From the NCBI RefSeq assembly GCF_001715975.1, contig NZ_MARB01000012.1, positions 87,432-151,431 of the forward strand: 64,000 bases of DNA. The letters are read 5' to 3'. The notes under the pieces are model-generated. The model did not search any database, was not told the origin of the DNA, and saw only the letters and a program-made list of their open reading frames with translations. Both the position numbers and the translations under genes were made by a program. The stretch's first letter is position 1; each line of letters starts with the position of its first letter. Source of the stretch: Candidatus Thiodiazotropha endolucinida. Its GTDB lineage: Bacteria; Pseudomonadota; Gammaproteobacteria; Chromatiales; Chromatiaceae. Positions 1 to 8,863 of this stretch are shown piece after piece.

Positions 1-2
1 TC

Positions 3-671
3 ACTCTTTTCAAGGGCCTGAAACACCTGAAACTGGAACTCAATATGTTCGAGAGCCTGGTGGTTGCAACCATAATCGGCATCATTGTTGCCTTTATCGG
101 TAAGGCGATGATCAACAAGGTCAAGGTCGATGACGAGGCTGACCGGGATTTCCATTTCGCCAGCGTGGAGAAGGTTTTCACACCATTGATGATCTTCACC
201 GCCTGCGCCATGGCGTTCGCCCATGGATCAAACGACGTTGCCAACGGCATCGGTCCCATGGCAGCGGTACTCTCACTGGTCGAAAACGGCGGTGATATCG
301 CGCAAAAGTCAGAATTGCCGATCTGGGTACTCTTTGTGGGTGGTGCCGGTATCGTAATCGGTCTCGCCACCATGGGCTACAAGGTGATGCAGACAATCGG
401 CACCAAGATCACAGAGCTGACACCAACCCGTGGTTACTGCGCAACCCTGGCGGCAGCCACCACGGTGGTCATCGCTTCCAAGACCGGCCTGCCGGTCTCG
501 ACCACTCAAATCGCGGTCGGCTGTGTGATGGGTGTCGGCCTGGCCCGCGGTGTTGGCGCCATCGACCTGCGCGTTGTGGGTAATATCGTCGTCTCATGGG
601 CCATAACACTGCCGGCGGGTGGTATACTGGCCGCAGTATTCTTCTTCATGCTGAAGGGTATATTCAGCTGA
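3..671 (+). CDS. Inorganic phosphate transporter, PiT family (5' end outside window)
   Basis: This is the C-terminal part of a PiT-type low-affinity phosphate permease in the inner membrane. The frame is open from base 3, so the gene begins upstream of the window. The repeat motif typical of PiT proteins is visible (AHGSNDVANGIGPMAAV, about residues 70-87), and the second half carries the TGLPVSTTQ motif. Several hydrophobic membrane segments follow, ending in a short cytoplasmic tail. A strong hairpin with a T-run follows the stop at 693-719. The neighbouring genes include two further phosphate transporters, which supports a phosphate role. Confidence 0.93.
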   Translation, partial: TLFKGLKHLKLELNMFESLVVATIIGIIVAFIGKAMINKVKVDDEADRDFHFASVEKVFTPLMIFTACAMAFAHGSNDVANGIGPMAAVLSLVENGGDIAQKSELPIWVLFVGGAGIVIGLATMGYKVMQTIGTKITELTPTRGYCATLAAATTVVIASKTGLPVSTTQIAVGCVMGVGLARGVGAIDLRVVGNIVVSWAITLPAGGILAAVFFFMLKGIFS

Positions 672-692
672 CAGGCGATAGTAAACGGGAGG

Positions 693-719
693 AAAAGCCC
701 CTGCCACAGGGGCTTTTTC
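693..719 (+). terminator. Rho-independent terminator after the PiT gene
   Basis: An 11-bp perfect stem (693-703 with 707-717) closes a 3-base loop. Its right arm ends in a T-run. It lies 22 bases after the PiT stop codon and should end that transcript. Confidence 0.85.
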
Positions 720-797
720 CTTTTCTCCCATGGCTTGTTGTCCTCACCTGACAGACCAAACAGACCAAAAGACACCCAACGATTCACTACAGGCTGT

Positions 798-1397
798 ATG
801 GACTCATTACATACCCGACCTTTCGAAAGCACAAAAAACATCAAGGGGATCACTTTTCCGGGATTTGTCTCTTTCCGGCAACTGCTGATCACCGGCCCTC
901 CCGGAGCCGGTAAGAGCACCATCATCCGACAGCTGGGCGGCTGGTCTGAAGAGGGCTATATCGACCTCTCTCTGAAGAATTGGTGGACTGCGCAGAGCCT
1001 CTCTCTACGCCCTCGGGAGATCCATCTCGGATTCCCTTTCAAAGGTGCTAAAGAGGCCTTGACGGTGTTCGATAAGGCATGGATCGATGCCTCCCCACCA
1101 CTGGAAATCGATTTTGAGCGGATTGTGCTACCACCTCCCAAGCGATTTTTCTTTTCGGTCAATTGGAAAGAACGCTACGTTTTTGAGTTCATACTGCCCG
1201 AACCGGACGCACTGCTCAGGCAACGAATAAAGCGGGCCAAGCTTGGCACCCATCACGTGGATGAGGCTGTCAACCTGGAAAGGATCAAAAGGCAGTTGTC
1301 GGTCTTTCGCCAGGTAGCGAAATATCTTCACCAACAAGGCATCTCTATCTATATTCGGGAAGGGACCGAAGGCGGTCCACTGCAGATTATCGATTAG
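798..1397 (+). CDS. P-loop NTPase/kinase-like protein next to a PPP phosphatase
   Basis: About 199 residues from the ATG at 798; an in-frame TTG at 735 would give 220. A Walker A motif, GPPGAGKST, lies near residue 35. No clear AAA sensor or second domain is seen. The C-terminal half is rich in basic and aromatic residues. Only 12 bases separate the stop from the next gene, a metallophosphoesterase, so the two are probably co-transcribed and may act as a pair. The substrate is unknown. I do not recognise a named family beyond the P-loop fold. Confidence 0.7.
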   Translation: MDSLHTRPFESTKNIKGITFPGFVSFRQLLITGPPGAGKSTIIRQLGGWSEEGYIDLSLKNWWTAQSLSLRPREIHLGFPFKGAKEALTVFDKAWIDASPPLEIDFERIVLPPPKRFFFSVNWKERYVFEFILPEPDALLRQRIKRAKLGTHHVDEAVNLERIKRQLSVFRQVAKYLHQQGISIYIREGTEGGPLQIID

Positions 1398-1409
1398 AGC
1401 AACACGATC

Positions 1410-2867
1410 ATGAACCAAACCGGAACGAAAAGTAAAAAAGGTCTTCTTCAGCTGATTAAGAATGCCTTTGCCGGTCTGTCACAGTGCGAGGAGATCGACC
1501 TCAAGGAATCGTACCATCTGCATGGCACGAAAGTGAAGGTGCCGATTCACTGTTATCCGCTGCAGATCAATCTCCCCCCCGATGGCAAGGCGCTCCACCT
1601 CTATCCGGAAAGCCTGACCAATGCCATAGATAACAGCTGTAATTCAAACAGCTTTATTGTTTTCGATCCAGAGACCTACTACAAGCAGATCAGTGGTTTT
1701 TTCCGCGTGGGAGACGGAGAGAAACTGGTTATCGGCAGCCAGGATAAAGAGCGTCAACGGACCTTTCTCAACATGCAACCCAAATTCTCGGATTATGTCT
1801 TTTCCATCACTAACGAGGATGGCAACCTGATATTCCGCGACTACTCCCCAAAAGCGGGCAGTTGCATGTCGCCATTGCTAAAAGACAAAAAGATGATGCG
1901 GGTTGCCACTTGGCGGCGTAAAAAGCTTAAGCGTATAGCTAAATTGTTTAATGGCGAGATTGCTGCATTACAGAAGGATAGGGCGCTAAATCTCATCCAG
2001 GACGTCAACCGGATCATGGAGAATGAGGCATTCCGCGAAAAGGACATGGCCGGCAACCCCGGGGGGGTCGTCCGGCTGCCCGATGATATGGCGCCGTTCA
2101 TCATTGGAGACCTGCACGGAAAGGTCGACAACCTGTTGGTCATTCTGAGTCAGAATGGATTTCTGGAAGCCATGGAGCTGGGCAAGGCCTGCCTGGTAAT
2201 CCTGGGTGATGCGGTACACAGTGAAGAGGAAGGCCGCTTCCATGAGATGGACAGCTCTATACTGATCATGGATATTATCTTTAGACTTAAACAGCAATTT
2301 CCCCAGCAGGTTTTCTATCTGCGCGGCAACCATGACGGTTTTTCCGATGAGATTGCAAAAGGCGGCGTGGCGCAAGGCCTGCTGTGGAAAAAGGCATTAA
2401 ACAAAATCCGGGGTAAAGAGTACCGCAAAGAGATGGAACGCTTCTACGACTTGCTTCCATATGTCGCCTATTCCGGCCAAATGGTCTGCTGTCATGCCGC
2501 CCCCCCCACCTCGAAGACAAAACCGGAATTGTTGGTCAATATCAAAAACAATCCGGGTCTGATCAAGGAGCTATGCCAAAATAGACTGCAAAAACCCAAC
2601 CGTCCCGGCGGTTATACGAAGGGTGACATTAAGCGTTTCCGCAAACTATTCAACCTTTCTGCCGATGTGCCGGTTATCGTCGGACATACCCCTATCACCC
2701 TGGACAACACGCTATGGAGCAATGTGGGCGATATCGAAAATCACTATGTCGTATACGGCGGCTATGATCAGTGGATAGGCGTCATGGTCCGCCTGGGCGA
2801 TAAAATGTTTCCGCTCACCTATCCGGTGGAACCGCTACTCGACTATATTAATTCACTCGCAGAGTGA
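1410..2867 (+). CDS. PPP-type serine/threonine phosphatase-like metallophosphoesterase
   Basis: 485 residues. The C-terminal half is a calcineurin-like phosphoesterase domain with the metal-binding blocks in order: GDLHG (about 233), GDAVH (about 266), GNHDG (about 305), a CCHAAPP block and VGHTPIT near residue 425. This motif order is that of PPP-family protein phosphatases, which use a two-metal centre to hydrolyse phosphoesters. The first 200 or so residues match nothing I recognise and may be a targeting or sensing domain. It follows the P-loop gene closely. The substrate cannot be read from the sequence. Confidence 0.85.
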   Translation: MNQTGTKSKKGLLQLIKNAFAGLSQCEEIDLKESYHLHGTKVKVPIHCYPLQINLPPDGKALHLYPESLTNAIDNSCNSNSFIVFDPETYYKQISGFFRVGDGEKLVIGSQDKERQRTFLNMQPKFSDYVFSITNEDGNLIFRDYSPKAGSCMSPLLKDKKMMRVATWRRKKLKRIAKLFNGEIAALQKDRALNLIQDVNRIMENEAFREKDMAGNPGGVVRLPDDMAPFIIGDLHGKVDNLLVILSQNGFLEAMELGKACLVILGDAVHSEEEGRFHEMDSSILIMDIIFRLKQQFPQQVFYLRGNHDGFSDEIAKGGVAQGLLWKKALNKIRGKEYRKEMERFYDLLPYVAYSGQMVCCHAAPPTSKTKPELLVNIKNNPGLIKELCQNRLQKPNRPGGYTKGDIKRFRKLFNLSADVPVIVGHTPITLDNTLWSNVGDIENHYVVYGGYDQWIGVMVRLGDKMFPLTYPVEPLLDYINSLAE

Positions 2868-2961
2868 GCGTACCCCGCGATACCACACTACAATCACTCA
2901 TTCTGCCTTGCTGGGCGGCAAACAGTCTCGGCACGACCAATTGGATTAGTGTTGACAGATC

Positions 2962-3219
2962 CTAAGTCGGGCCAAGTTGCTTTCGTCGCTTTTTTCCCTT
3001 TTTCAGTTTGATCTCGACAATCTTCAGTTCCGCTTTCAGGCGCTTTTGTTTGCAGACACGTTTCTCCTTTTTCAAGCGATGTCGTAAATGATCTCTCCTG
3101 TCCCTGAGACGTTTCAGAAGCTGGTCAATCTTGTCCAGGTCATCCTCACTGCCCTTCTTCCCCTTATCCAGAGACTTGAATAGACGCCGAAAGAGTTTGT
3201 CCAACTTCATATTCGTCAT
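2962..3219 (-). CDS. Small basic coiled-coil protein linked to Na/Pi cotransporter
   Basis: 85 residues and extremely rich in Lys, Arg, Asp and Glu, with heptad-like spacing of Leu and Ile that predicts one long helix or coiled coil. There is no signal peptide or membrane segment. It lies 39 bases downstream of a Na/Pi cotransporter gene on the same strand. A clear paralogue (10717-10971) sits in the same position behind the second Na/Pi cotransporter. The two align without gaps over about 70 residues, with roughly 27 identities counted by eye. I do not recognise a named family. Function is unknown; association with the transporter or its PhoU-like domain is inference. Confidence 0.75.
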   Translation of the reverse strand: MTNMKLDKLFRRLFKSLDKGKKGSEDDLDKIDQLLKRLRDRRDHLRHRLKKEKRVCKQKRLKAELKIVEIKLKKGKKRRKQLGPT

Positions 3220-3258
3220 TCGACACAGGGAATGGCGGCAAACACTTCAAGAAACAGC

Positions 3259-5058
3259 TTAATCCTCCTTGATCTCTTCAGGCGGAATCACGGATTTCGC
3301 CATACGCTTGGCAAAGTAGTAGATTCGTTTTTGCTTTTCGATAATATCCACCTCGGTAGTGTAGGCGGCGATTCGATTGGGTTCTTCCGCAACCAGTCTT
3401 GAGGCCTGGTGTACAGCGGCAGACTCCGCCATCTTGTTGATCTCATGTTTCATGGCGATCACACTTTGCGCCACCCCGGTGTTGAGCTGAGAAACAGACT
3501 GAACAGCGCCATCGACCGCTTTCTTCACAACCTTGTGAAATCCTGAAAGCACTTCTTTGGTAGGCTCACTGATGGAGAAACCGTGATCGATGCGTTCGTG
3601 GCCCAAAGCAACCATATTGGTCTCTATGGTATCACCGATATTTTCCAGATCGCCGACCGCCTCCATCAGCGAAAGGAATTCCTCGGTCTGTTGGTCCGTC
3701 ATCGATTGCTTACTGATCTTGCCGAGATAATCGATGATCTGTTCATAGAGAATATCCACCTCATCGTCAAGCATCGCCACATCATCCAGGGACTTGTGAT
3801 CGCCATTGAGAATGGCGGGCATGATCCTGTCCAGCATCTCCATTACCCGTTCACCCATGTGCAGCACCTCCAGCCGCACACGATCCAATGCCAGGGATGG
3901 GGTGGAGAGCAGTTCATCGTCCAGATATTTTGCGCTGACGGCCAATCCCTCTTCCTCCAACAGCCGGTCGGGAACCAATCGCTCAACCAACCGGGCCAAC
4001 TGGGCGGTGAACCAAATGAAGATCAGCGTGTTCGCGATGTTGAAAATGGTATGGGCATTGGCGATCTGGCGCGGTGTTTCAGCACCCAATCGCTCTATTC
4101 CCGAGAGTTCCGGATGACTCGGGGAGATCAGCGTCACGACTTCGGCCAACTGGGGAATGAACATGATCCACAGCACCACCCCCGCCACATTGAATATGAC
4201 ATGCACAATCGCCGCACGCACGGCCTCCCTCGGCTTGCCGATCGATGCCAGCATGGCCGTTACGCAAGTACCGATATTGGCGCCGAATGCCAACGCAATC
4301 CCTGCGGGAAGTGTTATGAAACCCTGGCTGGCCATCACAATCACGATACCGGTGGTCGCCGATGAAGATTGGATCAGACCCGTGAAACCCGCGGCCACCA
4401 GAATGCCGACCAATGGATTTTCCATACTGATCATCAGGTCCAAAAACGGCTGATAGGTGCGTAGCGGCTTCATGCCGTCACTCATGATACTCATTCCGAA
4501 GAAGACCAGGCCCAACCCCATCAACATGGCGCCGTAGTGCTTGATCTTCTCCTGCTTCGACGCAAATAGCATGGTAAAGCCGACACCGATCATCAACAGA
4601 GCGGCTTTGGTGACTTTGAATGCAACGATCTGGGCGGTGATTGTCGTACCGACATTGGCGCCCATGATGACGCCGATCGATTGAGATAACGACATCAAGC
4701 CGGCGGTGATAAACCCGACCACCAAAACCGTCGTTACCGATGAGGATTGAATAACGGCCGTTACGAAGGCACCGGTGACCGCTCCCATGAAGCGATTTGT
4801 CGTCAGTTTGGCGAGAATACCCTTCATGCGGGCGCCCGCCACGGCCTTCAATGCATCCGCCATCTGTTCCATACCGAACAGAAACAGGGCAAGGCCGCCA
4901 AACAGCTTCATCCCCATCACACCCCATTCGATGCCAGCATCTGCACCGCCATTCGCAAGCACGGGCAGCGCCAGCAGCATACCCAGCACACCGGCTAGCA
5001 TGATGACTGATTGTTTAAGATTGAATTCAGTATTCTGGATAAGTTTATCGATAATCAT
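3259..5058 (-). CDS. Na/Pi cotransporter family protein with PhoU-like C-terminal domain
   Basis: 599 residues. The first 350 hold two Na/Pi cotransporter repeats, each with the QSSS signature (IQSSSVTT and IQSSSATT), within many membrane helices. The last 220 residues are helical and PhoU-like. The family moves phosphate across the inner membrane with sodium, often outward or as homeostatic control. The start ATG is one base after the TGA of the universal stress protein gene, so translation is probably coupled. A small coiled-coil protein gene follows. A paralogue lies at 8864-10696. Confidence 0.92.
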   Translation of the reverse strand: MIIDKLIQNTEFNLKQSVIMLAGVLGMLLALPVLANGGADAGIEWGVMGMKLFGGLALFLFGMEQMADALKAVAGARMKGILAKLTTNRFMGAVTGAFVTAVIQSSSVTTVLVVGFITAGLMSLSQSIGVIMGANVGTTITAQIVAFKVTKAALLMIGVGFTMLFASKQEKIKHYGAMLMGLGLVFFGMSIMSDGMKPLRTYQPFLDLMISMENPLVGILVAAGFTGLIQSSSATTGIVIVMASQGFITLPAGIALAFGANIGTCVTAMLASIGKPREAVRAAIVHVIFNVAGVVLWIMFIPQLAEVVTLISPSHPELSGIERLGAETPRQIANAHTIFNIANTLIFIWFTAQLARLVERLVPDRLLEEEGLAVSAKYLDDELLSTPSLALDRVRLEVLHMGERVMEMLDRIMPAILNGDHKSLDDVAMLDDEVDILYEQIIDYLGKISKQSMTDQQTEEFLSLMEAVGDLENIGDTIETNMVALGHERIDHGFSISEPTKEVLSGFHKVVKKAVDGAVQSVSQLNTGVAQSVIAMKHEINKMAESAAVHQASRLVAEEPNRIAAYTTEVDIIEKQKRIYYFAKRMAKSVIPPEEIKED

Positions 5059-5059
5059 G

Positions 5060-5545
5060 TCAGGATGTCTCTTCTTGTAGTTCAGCCTTTACCACCAATA
5101 CCGGCAACGGGCAAAGCTGGACCACGCGTTCAGCCACTGATCCCAACATTAAATGCTTGAGCCCCCTCTCGCCTTTACTGCCCATCACCACAATTGATGC
5201 ATCGATTTTTTCTGCGACCTGCATAATCCGTGTAACGGGCAAACCAATAACCAGCATCCGCTCAGTCCTTTTGAGGCGTTGTTTGGTATTGTATTTTTTG
5301 CGAAACTCCTGGATGAATTCCTCCAGCATGGCGCGCGCGGCATCTTGCATTCTGGCGAGTTTCTTCTTTTTTAGCATAGTCGTATAGTAACCCGGCATAT
5401 CACCAGGATCGTGTACGACATGTAACACGACTACCCTTACCTTGAGACACTCCGCCAACTCAAATGCCTTAAGTAGTGCCGCCTCCGATGCTACTGAAAA
5501 GTCGACAGGTACCAGGATAGGTTGTTTGGCTGTTTTAACGGCCAT
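5060..5545 (-). CDS. Universal stress protein (UspA family)
   Basis: 161 residues from the ATG at 5545, which has a GGAGG ribosome site 9 bases upstream; an ATG six codons earlier (5563) lacks this. The C-terminal half carries a perfect ATP-binding Usp motif, G-2x-G-9x-GS (starting GSKGERG), so this is probably the nucleotide-binding type. The protein is soluble. It lies between a CNNM-like gene and a Na/Pi cotransporter gene, with a one-base gap to the latter, suggesting a regulatory link to ion or phosphate transport. Confidence 0.9.
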   Translation of the reverse strand: MAVKTAKQPILVPVDFSVASEAALLKAFELAECLKVRVVVLHVVHDPGDMPGYYTTMLKKKKLARMQDAARAMLEEFIQEFRKKYNTKQRLKRTERMLVIGLPVTRIMQVAEKIDASIVVMGSKGERGLKHLMLGSVAERVVQLCPLPVLVVKAELQEETS

Positions 5546-5589
5546 GACCACATTCCTCCCCATTCAGTCGTTGTAATTTAGTGATTATT

Positions 5590-6855
5590 TCACCCCAGTT
5601 GTCTTTCGATTCTCACTTTCAGCACAGAACGCTCATCAGACTCTATCACAGTCAGGCGGTAGCCTTTCTCTTCAATCGCATCGCCCTCTGACGGTATATT
5701 ACGCAGGCGGCTGACGATCAGGCCACCCACCGTCAGTGCCTCCTCCACCGGAAAATCCACATGTAAAATATCATTGATCTCCGATATCGGCGTTCTGCCG
5801 CTCACAAGGTGGCTGTTTTCACTCTCATGTTCTATGTAGTTCCGACGCTTCGGCTGGTATTCATCAAAGTCATACCCTACATCGATTTCACCCACCACCT
5901 CTTCAAAAACGTCTTCCATGGTCAGGATGCCGATCGCAGAGCCGAATTCGTCCACCACCACAGCCATATGGTCCTTCCTTGCCTGCAGCATCGGCAGTGT
6001 ACGATCGATGGTCTGCCTCGGGGATAGATAGAGTACCGGGCTGATGTAATCGGTAATCGGTTTATCCTCCAGATCGGGTAGCATCAGGTCCCAGGTATCG
6101 AGGGTCAGTATACCTTTGACATTGGTAATGTTGCCGCGATAGACGGGCAGGCGATTGTAGCCATGCTTCATGACCAACCTCACCGCTTCCTTCATGTTCC
6201 GCACTTCATTTATACCCACAACATCCGGTAATGGGATCATCGCTTCACCGACCGTGGTATCGGCAAAACGAATGATTCTTCGGATCCGCTTGCGATCGAT
6301 GGTCTGCATGTCAGAGGTCGAATCGGACACATCCAACAGCACCCGCAACTCCTCGCGGGTTATAAACATATTCTGCGGTACTGTGCCGCCTCCCACAATC
6401 CGGGTTGCCAACCTGGCTACGCGACTGAAGATGAAGATCACCGGGTAGAATACATAGGAGAAGAAGCGCAGGATATAGACCAATCGGCTGACCAGGCTGT
6501 CAGCTTCCTGCTGAAATACACTTTTCGGCACTACTTCGCCAAAGATCAACAGAATGGGTGTTAATATGATCACTGAGATCAGGTCGCCGGTATTGCCAAA
6601 CAGATCGATACAGACAAGCGCACCCAGAGTTGATATTGTGACTGTGGCGATATTGGTACCGACCAGGGTCGTACCCAGGATCACATCAGGTGTTTTGAAC
6701 AGCCTGAGAACCAAATTTGCACCACGATTGCCCAGTTTCCCCTGATGCCGCAGTTTCAACTTGTCAGAGTTCACCATCGCGATCTCCGATCCGGAGAAAA
6801 ATCCCTTCAACAACAGAAAGAAAAGGATCATCAGCAACTCAACGCTCCAGTTCAT
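5590..6855 (-). CDS. Hemolysin-family/CNNM-like transporter with CBS pair (CorC/HlyC type)
   Basis: 421 residues from the ATG at 6855, preceded by AGGAGG at good spacing; the longer reading begins at a TTG and is less likely. Order: N-terminal DUF21 membrane domain (about 1-180, with FFSGSEIAMV), two CBS domains (about 190-320, ending in GILTMEDVFEEVVGEI) and a C-terminal CorC/HlyC domain. The family is tied to divalent cation (Mg or Co) transport or resistance. It overlaps the upstream paralogue by 17 bases, so the two form one transcription unit and may form a heteromer. Confidence 0.9.
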   Translation of the reverse strand: MNWSVELLMILFFLLLKGFFSGSEIAMVNSDKLKLRHQGKLGNRGANLVLRLFKTPDVILGTTLVGTNIATVTISTLGALVCIDLFGNTGDLISVIILTPILLIFGEVVPKSVFQQEADSLVSRLVYILRFFSYVFYPVIFIFSRVARLATRIVGGGTVPQNMFITREELRVLLDVSDSTSDMQTIDRKRIRRIIRFADTTVGEAMIPLPDVVGINEVRNMKEAVRLVMKHGYNRLPVYRGNITNVKGILTLDTWDLMLPDLEDKPITDYISPVLYLSPRQTIDRTLPMLQARKDHMAVVVDEFGSAIGILTMEDVFEEVVGEIDVGYDFDEYQPKRRNYIEHESENSHLVSGRTPISEINDILHVDFPVEEALTVGGLIVSRLRNIPSEGDAIEEKGYRLTVIESDERSVLKVRIERQLG

Positions 6856-8305
6856 TTTCAACCTCCTCTGATTGCTTCTTTGCCTTCTCCTTTTGATCAA
6901 TCATGGTTGGCTCCTCAATCCCCTCTTCGACCTTCTCCTTACCCGCCATTGCCGCCTCTGAGCCTTCATCCTCGACAACAGGAGGCTCCTCATCTTTGGC
7001 CACGATTTTACGCACCTGCACCTTGCTGATCCGCAGGCCTTTCACCTCCTTGACGATAAACTCATAGCCTTCGTTGCGCAGGTTATCCCCCTCATTTGGC
7101 AGACGGTCGAAAAGGCGGAATACCACGCCTCCGATGGTTGCCATCACGGGATCTTCGATATCGAAGTTGGTAAGATTGTAAAAGTCGGTAAGGCGCATAT
7201 CGCCAGGAACGGTGTAGCTGTTCTCATCCTCTTCCTGGTAATACTCCGAACCGGCCATCTTTCCGGTAATCTCACCGAAGATGAAGGTCAACACATCCTT
7301 CATGGTAACGACGCCAAGCACCTCACCGTATTCGCCGAGTACGATGGAAATCCGGGTATTATTGGCCTGAAAATAGTCGAACATCTCATCCACCTTCTTG
7401 GTGGGCGGTACGAAATGCGCCGGTTTGAGGATCATATCCAGGGTAACCTGCTCCAGATCACCCCCACCTCTGACGAGTCGCAGGATATCCTCCGAGTGGA
7501 TAAAGCCGATTACGTTGTCCCAGTGCCCCTGATAGACCGGAATCCTGGGATGCTGAAAACTGCGAAACGCCTCGATCAGTTCAGATACAGGCAGATCCGC
7601 ATCCAGGAAAAGTATGCGTGGGCCGGGCGTCATTATCCGTGAAATATCTGTCTCTGAGGCCTCCAGTACATTATCGATAAGCACACGTTCGGTGGCTTCG
7701 ATCACACCACTCTCTTCGCCCTCTTCCAATAATGTACGCAGTTCATCGGCATGCAGAATGTTCTCGCGACTTATCGCCTCACCCACGATCATTGTGGTGA
7801 TGCGGTCGGATACCGATCTGACCGCTTCTCTCAGGGGCGTGATAAAAACGATCCACCGCGGCAATATTCTTGCTGTCAACCGGGTTGCGAACTTAACGGG
7901 AAAACTGACCGCAATGGTCTTTGGGGTTACCTCACCGATCAACAACAACAACGGTACCATGATGAGGATGTTAAACCAGGTGACGTTGGCATCACCGTAG
8001 AGCATCAGCAGGATCGCCGCCATATTGGCGGCCGAGGCGATATTCACCAGTTCGTTGCCGCATAGGATCGAAATAATCAGGCGTCGCGGCTCATCCAGCA
8101 TGGCATGGATGCTTTCCGAATGCTTGTCACGGCTGTTTCTGAGTTTTTGCAGATCTATCCGACTGAGAGAGAAGAGGGCAGTCTCGGAGCCGGAGAAAAC
8201 GGCCGACAGAGAAAGCAGGAACACTTGAAGCAGGACGCGCAGCAACAGCTCCCAGTCTACCTCTGCGAGTCCAAGAGAATCGATGAGTGTTCTCAACTCT
8301 TCCAT
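6839..8305 (-). CDS. Hemolysin-family/CNNM-like transporter with CBS pair (second copy)
   Basis: 488 residues with the same layout as the downstream gene: DUF21 membrane domain (FSGSETALFSLS near residue 40), two CBS domains, and a CorC/HlyC domain near residues 360-435. It has an extra acidic, low-complexity C-terminal tail of about 50 residues rich in Glu and Lys. It is the first gene of the leftward run that ends with a Na/Pi cotransporter and the small coiled-coil gene. The 558-base divergent gap upstream contains a Pho-box-like repeat (8684-8712). Confidence 0.9.
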   Translation of the reverse strand: MEELRTLIDSLGLAEVDWELLLRVLLQVFLLSLSAVFSGSETALFSLSRIDLQKLRNSRDKHSESIHAMLDEPRRLIISILCGNELVNIASAANMAAILLMLYGDANVTWFNILIMVPLLLLIGEVTPKTIAVSFPVKFATRLTARILPRWIVFITPLREAVRSVSDRITTMIVGEAISRENILHADELRTLLEEGEESGVIEATERVLIDNVLEASETDISRIMTPGPRILFLDADLPVSELIEAFRSFQHPRIPVYQGHWDNVIGFIHSEDILRLVRGGGDLEQVTLDMILKPAHFVPPTKKVDEMFDYFQANNTRISIVLGEYGEVLGVVTMKDVLTFIFGEITGKMAGSEYYQEEDENSYTVPGDMRLTDFYNLTNFDIEDPVMATIGGVVFRLFDRLPNEGDNLRNEGYEFIVKEVKGLRISKVQVRKIVAKDEEPPVVEDEGSEAAMAGKEKVEEGIEEPTMIDQKEKAKKQSEEVENELER

Positions 8306-8863
8306 TAACTATTCCGAATCGGCTTCTAGCGGCCACGATGGGCGGACAGATTAATACTGAAGCGGGGCTTTTGAATCAGATCGCATGATTCAGAACCCCA
8401 TCATCAATGGCCAATTAAATGGGCTTGCAGTTATCGGGATTTCAAATACAGCTTCATCCGCTGCATGAATCAAAACAAACCCGGTTATTTTTTTCGTTCA
8501 GGATTGAAGAGACACTGTCGAAGCAATTAAGACCGCACGACAGCTACCTGTTTAACTCTACCTGAAATCACCAGCCCTGGTGAAATGCCGGAATCTTGCT
8601 GCCTCCCGGAACGAGCTGTTCGGATGAATCATAGAACAGCTTCTATATGAGTTTAACAAGAATACATCCCCTAGCGTATAATTGTTACAGTTTTATGACA
8701 GTATGATGACAGCAGTCAACATACAATAGAAATCCCGACCATAAATTCTCTCTTACCTCACCAGATTGAGACATGGTGCTGCCTATCTATCAATGTAGAA
8801 AGCGCGGATACACATACTTCGATAATACAGCCAGGATAATGGCAGCTTGAAACAGGTCCGATA
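8306..8863. other. Divergent intergenic region between phosphate-related units
   Basis: 558 bases without a convincing gene, separating the leftward CNNM/Usp/Na-Pi run from the rightward Na/Pi cotransporter. The right part is AT-rich and contains a triple Pho-box-like repeat (8684-8712) and a TACAAT hexamer (8722-8727). Nothing recognisable was seen in 8306-8640. Confidence 0.7.
8684..8712 (+). promoter_or_regulatory. Pho-box-like PhoB site (three 7-mers, 11-bp period)
   Basis: GTTACAG (8684-8690), ATGACAG (8695-8701) and ATGACAG (8706-8712) are spaced exactly 11 bp apart by AT-rich 4-mers. This is the reverse complement of the known PhoB pattern of CTGTCAT repeats with 4-bp AT spacers. The first pair matches the 18-bp consensus at 17 positions and the second at 16. 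TACAAT at 8722-8727 is a good -10 element nine bases beyond the box, pointing right to the Na/Pi cotransporter. The repeat orientation, however, is the usual one for a leftward promoter. Which unit it controls, or both, is open. Confidence 0.7.
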
